This document shows positions 45,107-54,907 of a stretch of DNA of 64,000 nucleotides, piece after piece. A model generated the notes under the pieces. That model saw only the letters and a list, made by a program, of their open reading frames with translations, searched no databases and had not been told where the DNA came from. This DNA comes from Pseudoalteromonas arctica (GTDB lineage: Bacteria; Pseudomonadota; Gammaproteobacteria; Enterobacterales; Alteromonadaceae), in assembly GCF_012927645.1 (NCBI RefSeq), contig NZ_JABBMT010000018.1, positions 1-64,000 on the forward strand. Direction: 5' to 3'. The position numbers were made by a program, and so were the translations under genes. The first letter of the stretch is position 1. Every line of letters begins with the position of its first letter.

Positions 45107-46075
45107 ATGCGTAGACTACCTCCGGTATTACTTGAAGACGGTTGCCCTAGAGAGTTAATCTCATTGATCAGAACGATTTTAGCGGCCTGTAAAGAAATTT
45201 CATTCCGCGTCGGCCAAGGTGCCCTGTCCGGTGTACTAGGTTCAACGCTTGATGAAAACATTCAAGGCGAAACACAAAAGAAACTCGATGTTCTGACCAA
45301 CCAACTACTTAAAGATATTTTACTGGAGTCAGGCTACGTAAAAGCGATAGCCTCAGAAGAAGAAGACTACACAGTAGCTGGCAACCCGAATGCAGAATAT
45401 ATCGTCGCGTTTGATCCACTTGATGGCTCATCAAATACCGATATCAATTCACTGGTTGGTACTATTTTTTCAGTTATGAAAGCGCCTGAGGGCTCAGATC
45501 CTGCCGATCAAAGTATCTTTATGCAACCGGGTAAAAGCCAAGTCGCTGCGGGATATGTATTATATGGCCCATCTACAGTACTTGCATTAACGACCGGCAA
45601 AGGTACACGTTTCTTCACGCTAGATAAAACACACGGCAGCTTCTTATTAACTCAAGATTTTGCCCAAATACCAGAAGAGACAAGTGAATACGCTATCAAT
45701 GCATCAAATCAACGTCATTGGCAGCCAGCGATGCAAAACTACATTAATGACTTAATGGCTGGCGAAACAGGTCCACGAGCGCGTAACTTTAACATGCGTT
45801 GGATTGCCGCCATGGTCGGTGATGTTCATCGCGTATTATGTCGCGGTGGTATTTTTACTTACCCAACTGACACTAAAGATCCAAACAAACCAAATAAACT
45901 ACGCTTACTTTATGAAGCAAACCCAATGGCTATGTTAATCGAACAAGCCGGCGGCATCGCATCTACCGGCACTGAGCGCATCATGGACATTCAGCCAGAT
46001 GCAATCCACCAGCGCGTTGCTGTTATTTTAGGTTCTAAAAACGAAGTAGAAACCTGTTTGGGATATCATAAGTAA
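45107..46075 (+). CDS. fbp: Fructose-1,6-bisphosphatase, class 1
   Basis: A 322-residue gluconeogenic enzyme converting fructose 1,6-bisphosphate to fructose 6-phosphate and phosphate. The metal and catalytic loop [10 protein letters not shown] lies at 103-112, after EEEDY (metal glutamates, 84-88). Later [14 protein letters not shown] and GGIFTYP are family wording, and [16 protein letters not shown] forms the sugar-phosphate site. Length is near E. coli Fbp (332). It is expressed alone, with a hairpin of the REP-like family behind it acting as terminator. Confidence 0.97.
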   Translation: MRRLPPVLLEDGCPRELISLIRTILAACKEISFRVGQGALSGVLGSTLDENIQGETQKKLDVLTNQLLKDILLESGYVKAIASEEEDYTVAGNPNAEYIVAFDPLDGSSNTDINSLVGTIFSVMKAPEGSDPADQSIFMQPGKSQVAAGYVLYGPSTVLALTTGKGTRFFTLDKTHGSFLLTQDFAQIPEETSEYAINASNQRHWQPAMQNYINDLMAGETGPRARNFNMRWIAAMVGDVHRVLCRGGIFTYPTDTKDPNKPNKLRLLYEANPMAMLIEQAGGIASTGTERIMDIQPDAIHQRVAVILGSKNEVETCLGYHK

Positions 46076-46144
46076 TAGACTTTAAGATAGAGGAGCTAGG
46101 TAAAAGGCTCTAGGAAAGTGATTTTCTCAGATAACAATCACATC

Positions 46145-46175
46145 GTAGGCGCGGCTTTATGCCGCGTTTTTTATT
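46145..46175 (+). terminator. REP-like hairpin used as fbp terminator
   Basis: GTAGGCGCGGC opens a stem (GCGGC/GCCGC at 46151-46155 and 46161-46165), followed by GTTTTTTATTTT. The opening GTAGGCGCG matches the repeat near 42454. Flanking it, CTAGGT-type motifs occur at 46098-46117 and, inverted, at 46201-46216. Confidence 0.7.
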
Positions 46176-46217
46176 TTCAGCTATATCAACCGCAATATCC
46201 CTAGAACCTAGCCCCTA

Positions 46218-46544
46218 CTAACTTGCTAATAATTCAATCAGCTTCGCAACTTTACTCTTATCAAGCTCGCCCATTTGTTCGCTGTTGCTGAGAGCATAAA
46301 TTGCACCTTCCACGGCGCTGTGATCGATGTCGGTTCTTGATTCTATAACATTGGCCCACAGCTCAAGGTCGTCTAAAGCTATCTCGCCTGTCAAGCAGCG
46401 AGTGAGTACATCGAGTAAGGTTGCAAGCGTTAATGTGTAAGCAGGGCTTTGCTCATCACTTGTTGTTGAAACAATAATACTGATGGCCTCGTCTTTTTGT
46501 TTACCAAAACGGGCAAATTCTGCTAACGCTTGTGCTCTGTTCAT
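46218..46544 (-). CDS. Small helical protein, unknown function
   Basis: A 108-residue, acidic and mostly helical protein with no signal or membrane segment. I do not recognise a family. It has LDDLELWANVIESRTDIDH in the middle and closes with MGELDKSKVAKLIELL; this alternation is reminiscent of contact-dependent toxin immunity proteins of the small helical type, which is only an impression. Codon usage is like that of its neighbours. It is divergent from the cysteine-rich protein gene at 46596 and converges on fbp. Confidence 0.65.
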   Translation of the reverse strand: MNRAQALAEFARFGKQKDEAISIIVSTTSDEQSPAYTLTLATLLDVLTRCLTGEIALDDLELWANVIESRTDIDHSAVEGAIYALSNSEQMGELDKSKVAKLIELLAS

Positions 46545-46595
46545 AGCTGCTTATCTGTTATTCTATGGATTATTGAAAAATTAAACGTATCTCAA

Positions 46596-46943
46596 ATGAC
46601 TATTTTAGCTTGCTCACAATGCCAAACAACGCTTACGTGTAATGTTGATGATATTAATGCTTGTTGGTGCAATGAACTACCAGCTATTTTACCGTTTGAT
46701 AGCACAACCACCAGCTGTTTATGTCGAGAGTGTACCTTAGCGAAAATTAATCAATTTCTAAATACCCTTTATCAACGCCCCCTCAAAGAGCAGTTTGCTT
46801 TTGCAAAGCTCTTTCACACTAACGCCAATTTAATCGAACACCTCGATTATGAAATGCAAAACGGCTATATGATATTCAGTCGTTGGTTTTTCTTAAAACG
46901 TGGAAAGTGCTGTAAAAACATCTGTAAACACTGCCCTTACTAA
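46596..46943 (+). CDS. Cysteine-rich protein fusing CWC and DUF5522 domains
   Basis: A 115-residue protein with 13 cysteines. The N-terminal half matches the cysteine-rich CWC family (CSQCQTTLTCNVDDINACWC, then LPFDSTTTSCLCREC); the C-terminal half matches DUF5522 (NGYMIFSRWFFLKRGKCCKN, ending ICKHCPY). The two domains usually occur as separate proteins, so this looks like a fusion. The cysteine spacing suggests zinc sites. I start at ATG 46596, since a longer in-frame version would run into the divergent gene. No good ribosome site is seen, so the start is tentative. Confidence 0.75.
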   Translation: MTILACSQCQTTLTCNVDDINACWCNELPAILPFDSTTTSCLCRECTLAKINQFLNTLYQRPLKEQFAFAKLFHTNANLIEHLDYEMQNGYMIFSRWFFLKRGKCCKNICKHCPY

Positions 46944-47115
46944 ATATTTAAGTATTTATTCAAAAAAATGGCATAAAGTTGCAAATAACGCATGACGAAA
47001 AGAATAAAAATACATTATAATTAGATATAAATTCACTAAATATCCAATGTATTTTGTTTAAAAAATCAACTTAGCTTGATTTTTAAGCATAAAATTACTG
47101 TAACTTATTCGGAAA

Positions 47116-49563
47116 ATGAACATGAATACCTTTAGGCCAGCACTTCTTGCATCAGCTGTTTCTACTATTTTATTTAATAGCCACCACCTTGCTGCTGCGC
47201 AGTCAACAACCCAAGCAGACAAAGCAATTGAAACAATTCAAATTACCGCTACTCGTCGCGCGGGCTCAGTGCAAGAGGCACCACTTAATATTACCGCCCT
47301 TGATGGCGATGTGATCAAAGATCAGAATATTAGTGATCTTGAAGATGTAGCACGCTGGGTGCCTGGATTAACGATTTCTGATCAAGGTGGTCGTGAAGGC
47401 TCCCCTATAATCGTGCGTGGTTTGAATACCAATACTTCAGATCGTATTTCTGATGGCGGTACTGTGGCCACTTACGTGGGTGAAATTCCTCTTAATATTG
47501 ATTTACGTTTAACTGACGTTGACCGCGTTGAAGTACTTATTGGCCCACAAGGTACTTTATATGGCGCTGGCACATTAGGTGGTGCGATTCGCTATCTATT
47601 AAAACAACCAGAACTTGATATTACCGAAGGCCAAGTAACTGGTGATGTATTTAGCTTAAATGAAAGCAACGGCACCGGTGGTGAATTTGGTTTAGTCTTT
47701 AACACGCCATTAATTGACGATGTATTGGCAATTCGTGCCAGTGTTAATTATTACACCAACCCAGGTTATATCGATTACAACTACGTGGTGCAAAACCTTG
47801 GTGTATCAAACCCAAATCCTGATTTTACCAACCCACAAGATGTCAGTGCTAACTTACGCCGTGTTAGTGACGTAAACGATGAACAAATTACTACAGGCCG
47901 TGTGTCACTGCGTTGGCAAGCTAACGAAGCAGTTGAAGCAACGCTTAACTATTTTTATCAAAAACAAGAAAGTGGCGGCAACTCAACATCACAATATAAC
48001 TCATTAAGTGACAGCAGCGGCCTACAAGAGATGGTTGGTCAATATGAAAATGCAGCGCGGATACTTGAACCTGGTGAAGCAGAAAACGACTTACTAAGCT
48101 TAGAGCTCAAGGCTGACTTAGGTTTTGCTGAGCTGGTATCTGCCTCAGGTTGGTCAAGCTACGAGCAATCTGGACAACGCGACCAAACTGATTTACTTTA
48201 CGATATATATTCCGGTTATGCTGAATTTCCAGCGTTTGTTGCACAAGCTCGGGATACCTCAAAACGTGATAATTTCACTCAAGAAATTCGCTTAGTATCT
48301 AACTCGGAGGGTGCATTTAACTGGATTGTTGGTGGTTACTACAACAAGCTTGAAAGCCACGTTAATGATCGTGAATACACGCCAGGGCTTACTGAATTTT
48401 CGGGTGATGAGATCCCAAATATAGAAACTGACCTTGAATATATTTTATTAACTAACTCAGAAACTACAGAAAAAGCATTATTTGGTGAGATCAGTTATAG
48501 CTTTACTGAAAAGTTGCATGTAACTCTTGGTGCCCGGGTTTATAAATATGACATTTCATCTGATGTTGGTTCAGCTACACCACTATTTATAGAGGACGAA
48601 AACTACATTTCGTCCCTCGATAAAATTAAGTTCTCGAATATAAAAACTAATGATAGTGGTAGCCTATTTAAGTTTAATGCCAACTATACTTTTGATTCTG
48701 GGGTACTTGCTTATTTTACCGTAAGTGAAGGCTTTCGGATTGGCGGTGACAATGGTATCTCCCTTTGTCCGGATGTATTACCAGAACAACAAATTATTTG
48801 TACGCTACCAAATGAAGAAGATTATAAACCAGATACCACGGTAAACTATGAGCTTGGTTTTAAATCAAGTTGGTTTAAAAACCGCTTACACTTTAATGCC
48901 GCGCTGTTTAACGTTGATTGGAAAGATCCACAAGTTGGCTCTTCGACAGTTAATGGTCAAGAGCTGATCACCTCAAATGCCGGTGCTGCCAATTCAAAAG
49001 GTGTGGAAATTTCATCTCGCGCGATAATAGCTGATAACTGGACTGCTTACGCAACCTACGCCTATGCAAAAGCAGAGCTAACTGAAAATGTGCCTCTTTT
49101 ATTTGGTGAATTAGATGAAAAGTATACCCAGTATCAAGCATACTATGATGGCGCCGATGGCGATCGTTTACCTGGTGCCCCTGAGCATCAGTTCTCATTC
49201 GGCCTGCGCTACGAGCAAGATGTGCTAGACGATAAGTTGTTAAGTATTAATTATGGTATAACAGCACAAAGTGATGTGATCACTAAAGTTGGTTTAAAAG
49301 CCGATGGTGAAACACTTGCAGGTTATGCGCTGAGTAATTTATCTGCCAAGCTAACAGGTGATATGTGGTCTGCAACTATCTACGTTGACAACTTATTCGA
49401 TAAGTACGCATTTACCTCGGTACGCCGCGATAAATCATGGGCAGGCATGGCTAAATATGAAGCGCTAAATAAAGACCTCCCTGAACTACAACGTGTGTAT
49501 GGTCACTACACCACTACACCGCGTACTATCGGCATGAAATTTACGTATAACTTTGAGCTGTAA
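47116..49563 (+). CDS. TonB-dependent outer-membrane receptor
   Basis: An 815-residue receptor. The signal peptide ends near residue 28 (LAAAQS), the TonB box is IQITATRR (44-51), and the plug has LEDVARWVPGLTISD and GPQGTLYGAGTLGGAIRYL. The barrel closes with TTPRTIGMKFTYNFEL, with Phe two residues from the end instead of a terminal aromatic. Plug wording places it among the catecholate siderophore/vitamin B12-like receptors that are frequent in Alteromonadales and sphingomonads. The substrate is unknown. The 172-base region upstream is AT-rich; I see no Fur box there. Confidence 0.94.
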   Translation: MNMNTFRPALLASAVSTILFNSHHLAAAQSTTQADKAIETIQITATRRAGSVQEAPLNITALDGDVIKDQNISDLEDVARWVPGLTISDQGGREGSPIIVRGLNTNTSDRISDGGTVATYVGEIPLNIDLRLTDVDRVEVLIGPQGTLYGAGTLGGAIRYLLKQPELDITEGQVTGDVFSLNESNGTGGEFGLVFNTPLIDDVLAIRASVNYYTNPGYIDYNYVVQNLGVSNPNPDFTNPQDVSANLRRVSDVNDEQITTGRVSLRWQANEAVEATLNYFYQKQESGGNSTSQYNSLSDSSGLQEMVGQYENAARILEPGEAENDLLSLELKADLGFAELVSASGWSSYEQSGQRDQTDLLYDIYSGYAEFPAFVAQARDTSKRDNFTQEIRLVSNSEGAFNWIVGGYYNKLESHVNDREYTPGLTEFSGDEIPNIETDLEYILLTNSETTEKALFGEISYSFTEKLHVTLGARVYKYDISSDVGSATPLFIEDENYISSLDKIKFSNIKTNDSGSLFKFNANYTFDSGVLAYFTVSEGFRIGGDNGISLCPDVLPEQQIICTLPNEEDYKPDTTVNYELGFKSSWFKNRLHFNAALFNVDWKDPQVGSSTVNGQELITSNAGAANSKGVEISSRAIIADNWTAYATYAYAKAELTENVPLLFGELDEKYTQYQAYYDGADGDRLPGAPEHQFSFGLRYEQDVLDDKLLSINYGITAQSDVITKVGLKADGETLAGYALSNLSAKLTGDMWSATIYVDNLFDKYAFTSVRRDKSWAGMAKYEALNKDLPELQRVYGHYTTTPRTIGMKFTYNFEL

Positions 49564-49584
49564 TAACGGTTCTTTATAAACTAA

Positions 49585-49616
49585 AAAAGCCTTGGTGTTT
49601 TACACTAAGGCTTTTA
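49585..49616 (+). terminator. Terminator of the second TonB receptor gene
   Basis: A 13-bp stem AAAAGCCTTGGTG/CACTAAGGCTTTT (49585-49597 with 49603-49615; one G-T pair). Its position just before the next ATG shows that the sulfotransferase gene begins after it. Confidence 0.85.
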
Positions 49617-49627
49617 TGCTTCTTACT

Positions 49628-51148
49628 ATGCAATTAACATCAATTCAAAAACACCTACAACAACAAATTGAGCAGGCTATTAACCATGGCAAGCTTAATG
49701 ACGCGCACTTATTACTGCTCAATTATATAAAACAGAACCCAAGTGATCATTTTAGCTACTTTTTACTGGCGCAAGTAAATGTTGCAGCACAGGATATAAG
49801 CAAAGCCAAAAAACTACTCGCCAAAGCGATTAGTATTGCGCCTTTGCCATTATACTTTGCTCACTCGGCTAAGCTTGCGGTGCTCAGTGGACAACTATTA
49901 GATGCGCAATTAGCTATTAATGAAGCAATAAAACATCCACAGTTTGCAGCTATTGAATGCGATTTAATTGCCAATGTATTAACTCGTTTAGGTCACTACC
50001 AACTTGCACTAGAATGGCAATTACGGGCCTACCAACAAGCCCCTAACAACCCGCAAATAAGTTATAACCTAGCTGTGGCCTATAAAATCATGGCGCAATT
50101 TAATGATGCTAAACAACTATTACATCAATTAACACAACAGCAGCCACAGTATTTTCAAGCTCATTATTCGCTAGCTGAACTTAACGATAGCCAACAGGCT
50201 AAGCAACATTTACAACAGCTGTTAACTTTAACCGAACACGCTAAAACGCCGATGCAGCAACAATTTTTGTACCATGCGATTGCACTTAATTACGAACACT
50301 GCACTGATTATCAGCAAGCCTTTGCGCATTTTACTACAAGTAAGCAAGCAATCTCTGGGCATGTAAAATATGCTGCGCAAACCCATCGTAAATTTTGTGA
50401 GCAGCTGATAGCACTCAGTAATGATTATAAACCGCGCACAAGCAACAGCGATTTTGAGCCGCTATTTGTGGTTGGTATGCCGCGCTCTGGCACTACTTTG
50501 CTAGAAAAAATAATTAATCAGTCAGCGCTAGTGCAAGGTGTGGGTGAACTTAATGATATTGCTCAGCTTTGCCAAGGTGCTAATGTTCAGGTATTAAATA
50601 GCAATGTACTTAAACTGGCATATTCAAATACTGAGTTAACAGCCCAGCTTAGCCAATATCAGCAACGTATTAATCAGCTGGTGGCACGTGGGCTGCGTAG
50701 TTGCGACAAACAGCCATTTAATTTTTACTATATCGATTTAATTTTAGCGGCTTTTCCTAAGGCTAAAATCATTTGCATGCAACGAGGGCGAAAAGCTAGC
50801 TGTATCGCTAATTACCGTCAACTATACAGCCCAGCCAGTGCATTTCATCACTACAGTTACAACCTGCAAGACATCGATAGTTTTTATCAAGATTACAGCG
50901 GTTTGATCAATCATTTTGCAGCAAAACACCCTGGTAATGTGATGATAATGCAATACGAAACGCTTGTTTCAGAGCCGCAGCTAAGCACGCAACAGCTGTA
51001 TGGGTTTTGTAATTTACCTTGGCAAATTGAGTGTCTGGATTTTCATAAGCAACATAGCCCGTCGGCAACAGCAAGCAAAGTGCAAGTGCGCCAGCCGCTC
51101 AATAAAAAAACCATTGATTACTGGCAACACTATGGGTTTGCATTTTAA
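49628..51148 (+). CDS. TPR-repeat sulfotransferase
   Basis: A 506-residue protein. The N-terminal 230 residues are tetratricopeptide repeats (for example HFSYFLLAQVNVAAQDISKA and ISYNLAVAYKIMAQFNDAK). The C-terminal half is a PAPS-dependent sulfotransferase: VVGMPRSGTTLLEKII is the 5'-phosphosulfate loop and the strand IICMQRGRKASCIANYRQLYS carries the 3'-phosphate site. Fusions like this sulfate proteins or sugars. Start choice: ATG 49628 (MQLTSIQKHL) or ATG 49616; a GTG at 49592 is inside the terminator stem of the previous gene and is rejected. Its stop overlaps the stop of sseA by four bases. Confidence 0.85.
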   Translation: MQLTSIQKHLQQQIEQAINHGKLNDAHLLLLNYIKQNPSDHFSYFLLAQVNVAAQDISKAKKLLAKAISIAPLPLYFAHSAKLAVLSGQLLDAQLAINEAIKHPQFAAIECDLIANVLTRLGHYQLALEWQLRAYQQAPNNPQISYNLAVAYKIMAQFNDAKQLLHQLTQQQPQYFQAHYSLAELNDSQQAKQHLQQLLTLTEHAKTPMQQQFLYHAIALNYEHCTDYQQAFAHFTTSKQAISGHVKYAAQTHRKFCEQLIALSNDYKPRTSNSDFEPLFVVGMPRSGTTLLEKIINQSALVQGVGELNDIAQLCQGANVQVLNSNVLKLAYSNTELTAQLSQYQQRINQLVARGLRSCDKQPFNFYYIDLILAAFPKAKIICMQRGRKASCIANYRQLYSPASAFHHYSYNLQDIDSFYQDYSGLINHFAAKHPGNVMIMQYETLVSEPQLSTQQLYGFCNLPWQIECLDFHKQHSPSATASKVQVRQPLNKKTIDYWQHYGFAF

Positions 51149-51999
51149 CGCGCTGGGCAAGGGTCTGTGTCGATAGGTAACTCATCACGGCCGCCCCACT
51201 CACTCCATGAGCCGTCATAAACATGCAGATTTTCATACCCACACTCATCAGCAAATAACGCCAAGATGCATGCCGTAACGCCGGAGCCACAACTAAACTG
51301 CAAGGTCGTTTCAGGAGTCGCCTGCTCACCTAATACCGCGTCGAATGCTGCTTTAATGTCAGTTAATGGTTTTGCTTCGCCATCATCTAATAACTCAACA
51401 AAAGGTAAAGCACGACTATTTGGAATATGGCCGCTGCGCATGCCCGCTCTAGGCTCTACCATTTTACCTAAATAACGCTGATAACCGCGCGCATCAAGTA
51501 ATACCGTTTGTTCATCATCGATACCATTAAAAACCGCAGCGGCATCTATAAAGTAATCCGTTCTTGGGTTAGCAATGAAGTTTCCTTTATGATGATGACG
51601 GCTGTATTCAACTTGAGTGAGATACCCGAGAGATTGCCATTTTGCTAGGCCACCACTGAGTACTTTGACATTATCAAAGCCCATGGCTTTAAACATCCAC
51701 CAGCCTCGTGCGGCACTAAATAAACCTTGGTCTTCATAAATAATTACTAAAGAATCTTTATCAACCCCCATTAACTGCATCTGCTCAGTAAATTGCTCTG
51801 CACTACACATGCTATGTGGTAGTGGATTGTCTTGATCGGCTAATTGCTTTTTAAAGTCAAAACGCTGTGCATTTGGCAACTTGGCCTCGGGTTGATACTC
51901 ACCGAGCTTACCTGGGCGCACCATGCCGGCATCAAAAATAATCAGCCTGGGGTCGTTTATGTGCTCGTTCAACCATTGGCAAGTTACTATGTTTTTCAT
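51145..51999 (-). CDS. sseA: 3-mercaptopyruvate sulfurtransferase
   Basis: A 284-residue two-domain rhodanese. The catalytic loop in the C-terminal domain is SCGSGVTA (Cys237), the mercaptopyruvate-type CGSGVTA rather than the thiosulfate-type CRKGV. The N-terminal domain has the inactive-copy wording IIFDAGMVRPG and VIIYEDQGLFSAARGWWMFK. It transfers sulfur from 3-mercaptopyruvate to thiophilic acceptors such as cyanide or thioredoxin. AGGAACAC precedes the ATG. It is convergent with the sulfotransferase gene, whose end overlaps its own. Confidence 0.94.
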   Translation of the reverse strand: MKNIVTCQWLNEHINDPRLIIFDAGMVRPGKLGEYQPEAKLPNAQRFDFKKQLADQDNPLPHSMCSAEQFTEQMQLMGVDKDSLVIIYEDQGLFSAARGWWMFKAMGFDNVKVLSGGLAKWQSLGYLTQVEYSRHHHKGNFIANPRTDYFIDAAAVFNGIDDEQTVLLDARGYQRYLGKMVEPRAGMRSGHIPNSRALPFVELLDDGEAKPLTDIKAAFDAVLGEQATPETTLQFSCGSGVTACILALFADECGYENLHVYDGSWSEWGGRDELPIDTDPCPAR

Positions 52000-52367
52000 T
52001 GTGTTCCTTATAATTAACCTGATGAAAAATCAGCTTATTTCCATTCAACTAAGCTATGAATTACTCTTACATCATAATCTTGCCAGCTAATATTTACACT
52101 GTAAATACACTTAAAGGCTGTATGGGTGAAATCAACTTTTTGCCACCTAATGCTAGACGCACCCTTAAATATGCATCGTTGATATAAATAGGAAAAATAA
52201 ATTTGGAATATGAAAATGAGCTTAACATTACGGTTTAACGCTAATAGAAGTATATTTTAGGAGTTATTAATCTTAGAACTCGTATATACTTACAACCTAA
52301 TGCAGTAATAGTAAATATTACTAATATTATCAGTTCAAAAAACGATGGTTGTTCAGAGTTAAGCATA
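52000..52367. other. AT-rich intergenic stretch, no gene
   Basis: The 368 bases between the divergent sseA and glycosyltransferase genes are very AT-rich. I find no coding frame, no RNA gene and no strong hairpin; a small palindrome AGTAAT/ATTACT is near 52306-52324. It should contain both promoters. Confidence 0.45.
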
Positions 52368-53378
52368 ATGAAAGAAAATCATAATACGATAACTGCTAGC
52401 CAAGTAACTGGCAATATTCTAGTTGTGCTACCAAAGTTCATTGGCGACGCGGTCAATTGCACACCTTCATTGCAGCTACTTAAAAACCTTTATCCAAATA
52501 AAAATATTATATTACTAATTAGACCTCATTTAGTTGAGATGTTTAAGCGTGAAACCGACTATTCAATTATAGTCGATGAACGCTTTAATAAAACTCAACC
52601 TGTGTCTATTTGGGCGTTCGCTAAAACACTTAAAGCCACAAATATTCAAGTTGCAATAATAATGCGCAACTCATTGTCTGAAGCAATACTTTGCTTTTTA
52701 GCAAGTATCAAATACCGAGTAGGTTATGCAAAAAATGGACGTTCGCTATTATTAACGCATAAGTTAAAGTTAAACGAAAATCACCATTATATATTTCGCT
52801 ACTGCCGACTTGTGAATGAACCCCATGATAATCCGTTTAACTCTATACCAAAGACCGTGCTGGTAAAAGAGCCCAGTCTGTTAATCCCTAAACAGAACAA
52901 AAAATCTATTGGAGTTTATTTTGGCGGGAAAAATAAAGGTTTTCGTCATTACCCTAACGAGCTTTCATTTATTGCAATGGCGGATATAGCTAAAAAGATT
53001 GGTTGCACCTTTTATATTTTTGGTGATAACGCCGAGCTTAAAGATGCCCAGCAATTACATCAGCAGCTAAATCAGCAACAAGTTGACTCTGTTGTCCTTG
53101 CAGGAAAAACCTCGATTATAACTATGATAGACGCTATTGGTGAGCTTGATTTATTACTGACAATCGACTCTGGTCCCATGCATATTGCAGCTGCATTCAA
53201 TATTCCTTTTGTTGCTGTAGTGGGTATGGGAACTTCACCATGGAGTGTTGTGGCACCCAAAGTAACCAATGCCATTACGTTAATTGCAAATGGCAATCAG
53301 CTACTTGAAAAAGATATTATTAACGACATAAAGCCACAGCACATCAGTGAGGCGGCTTTAAAGTTACTGAATCACTAA
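52368..53378 (+). CDS. Glycosyltransferase family 9 protein (heptosyltransferase-like)
   Basis: A 336-residue GT-B fold enzyme. The N-terminal VVLPKFIGDAVNCTPSLQLLK and the C-terminal TIDSGPMHIAAAFNIPFVAVVG are GT9 landmarks; the second holds the nucleotide-sugar site, and DSGPMH is the usual heptosyltransferase wording. Family members add heptose to lipopolysaccharide core. No other LPS genes are near it, the gene is monocistronic and its base composition is more AT-rich than nearby genes, so horizontal acquisition is possible. The following 240 bases to purC hold nothing I recognise. Confidence 0.85.
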   Translation: MKENHNTITASQVTGNILVVLPKFIGDAVNCTPSLQLLKNLYPNKNIILLIRPHLVEMFKRETDYSIIVDERFNKTQPVSIWAFAKTLKATNIQVAIIMRNSLSEAILCFLASIKYRVGYAKNGRSLLLTHKLKLNENHHYIFRYCRLVNEPHDNPFNSIPKTVLVKEPSLLIPKQNKKSIGVYFGGKNKGFRHYPNELSFIAMADIAKKIGCTFYIFGDNAELKDAQQLHQQLNQQQVDSVVLAGKTSIITMIDAIGELDLLLTIDSGPMHIAAAFNIPFVAVVGMGTSPWSVVAPKVTNAITLIANGNQLLEKDIINDIKPQHISEAALKLLNH

Positions 53379-53617
53379 ATCTTAATAATTTCAGAACTCA
53401 GCGGTGCCATTTTTGCGAGTATTTATTTGGCACCCAAGCAACAAGCATATCTTGCCATTGTTGCAAAATAACGTATTGGCATTAAGCCCCCTGTGAAACG
53501 CTGAATTCTGCATCTTGAGGTGGCTTGGGTATATAAATGCAAAGAATAAAAGCCCAGTAACTATAAATAATAGTAAAACTCTAAACTTTTAAATTGCAGC
53601 AAGTTAATTACTAACAA

Positions 53618-54724
53618 CTAAGAGTTAGAAATCAAACCATATTGCTCGTCTAAAATAGCAATTACTTCACTACGCGGATCTGCTGGAATTGTAATATCAC
53701 GGCCCACAATTTTGCTAGCGATACCAACATAAGTATCAGAAACAGTTAACATAACCGACTCAGGTAAAATGTAATCTTTTGCTAGTTGCTCACGTTCAGG
53801 CATACGATCTTTATTCAGCAATACATCACTATCAGGCACATTATTAATTAATAACTGACGAAACCCTTCTTTAGAGTTCTCAACAATTTTGCCATCTTGA
53901 TAAGCTAATTCATCCCAAATACGTGATGAGTCTGGCGTGCCTACCTCATCAATATAAATTAGTTTATTAGTACCATTTAAGTCTTCCACATAACCAAACT
54001 CAAATTTAGTATCAACGAATATTTGACCTAACTTAGCCAACTCTTCACTTATCAGAGTAAATCCTTCAACCAGTAATTGCTCATATTTAGTAACATCTTC
54101 TGCTGATTTAAAGTTAAATACGGCTAAGTTATTTAGAATATTATCGCGAGTAATATTGACATCATCCACCGCCGGAATATCAGCAACATCGGTAATAATT
54201 CCTTTTGTTGATGGCGTAATAAGTACTTCGTCTAATTTTTGGTTCGCAGTTAAGCCATCGGGGAGTTCTAAACCACAAAAGTTGCGAATACCTTTATTAT
54301 AATCACGCCACATGCTGCCTGTAATATATTGACGAGCAATTGCCTCAACTTTCACAGTACTGGCTTTACGCACAATCCACACATACGGATGTGGAATATC
54401 AACAATATGATTTCCCGCAAGGCCTGCCTGATCAAATAACTTAAACCAATGTGATGCAACAGTATTTAACGCAATACCTTTACCTGGCACACCATTTAAA
54501 CCATTTTCACCTTGCCAAATACAATCAAACGCTGAGATACGATCAGAAATAACCATAATAGCCAGTTCTGTACCTTTAGGAACTTGGTAACCCTTATCGC
54601 TGATCAAACGCGCGCTGTCTTCGTCGGTTAACCAATAAACTGAACGTACTTTACCACTGTGAACGGGGCTCTTTGTGCGTATTGGTAAGTCATCGTTTAC
54701 GTCTAAAACTTTATAGCTAGTCAT
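53618..54724 (-). CDS. purC: Phosphoribosylaminoimidazole-succinocarboxamide synthase
   Basis: A 368-residue SAICAR synthase, which couples aspartate to CAIR at the cost of ATP in purine synthesis. This is the long form (E. coli PurC has 237 residues), as in Shewanella and Pseudoalteromonas. It shows [45 protein letters not shown], and [11 protein letters not shown] and [13 protein letters not shown] in the ATP site. CGGAGA precedes the ATG. Its leader holds a 17-bp palindrome (54745-54761), a candidate operator. The other purine genes purH and purD lie 30 kb away. Confidence 0.97.
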   Translation of the reverse strand: MTSYKVLDVNDDLPIRTKSPVHSGKVRSVYWLTDEDSARLISDKGYQVPKGTELAIMVISDRISAFDCIWQGENGLNGVPGKGIALNTVASHWFKLFDQAGLAGNHIVDIPHPYVWIVRKASTVKVEAIARQYITGSMWRDYNKGIRNFCGLELPDGLTANQKLDEVLITPSTKGIITDVADIPAVDDVNITRDNILNNLAVFNFKSAEDVTKYEQLLVEGFTLISEELAKLGQIFVDTKFEFGYVEDLNGTNKLIYIDEVGTPDSSRIWDELAYQDGKIVENSKEGFRQLLINNVPDSDVLLNKDRMPEREQLAKDYILPESVMLTVSDTYVGIASKIVGRDITIPADPRSEVIAILDEQYGLISNS

Positions 54725-54744
54725 GCTATCTCCGAATGTATGGC

Positions 54745-54761
54745 ATGCTCATAATGAGCAT
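54745..54761. promoter_or_regulatory. 17-bp palindrome in the purC leader
   Basis: ATGCTCAT-A-ATGAGCAT is a perfect 8-1-8 inverted repeat ending 20 bases before the purC start. It does not match the PurR consensus. It may be an operator for another regulator or an RNA hairpin over the ribosome site. Confidence 0.5.
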
Positions 54762-54868
54762 AAGTATGGTATTAGGGTTATGAGGTGTTAATAATAATCG
54801 AGACGGCGTTAAATCACAATTAAAGGACTTTGTTGTTTAACGTGTTTTGTTTTCATTTTTCTTACTGC

Positions 54869-54881
54869 GTTATAGTATAAC
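54869..54881. promoter_or_regulatory. Zur-type operator upstream of the ABC transporter operon
   Basis: GTTATAGTATAAC is a perfect palindrome that equals the core of the gammaproteobacterial Zur box (GTTATANTATAAC). It overlaps a good promoter: TTGTTT (54847-54852), 18 bases, TATAGT (54871-54876). Binding there would block transcription when zinc is plentiful. It ends 26 bases before the first start codon. Confidence 0.85.
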
Positions 54882-54907
54882 ACCAAATAAACCACAACTC
54901 GCTGCAT

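Noticed and set aside
49592..49627. A GTG start for the sulfotransferase gene inside the preceding hairpin.
   Set aside because: The hairpin at 49585-49615 is the terminator of the TonB receptor gene, and the TPR region begins at ATG 49628 or 49616.
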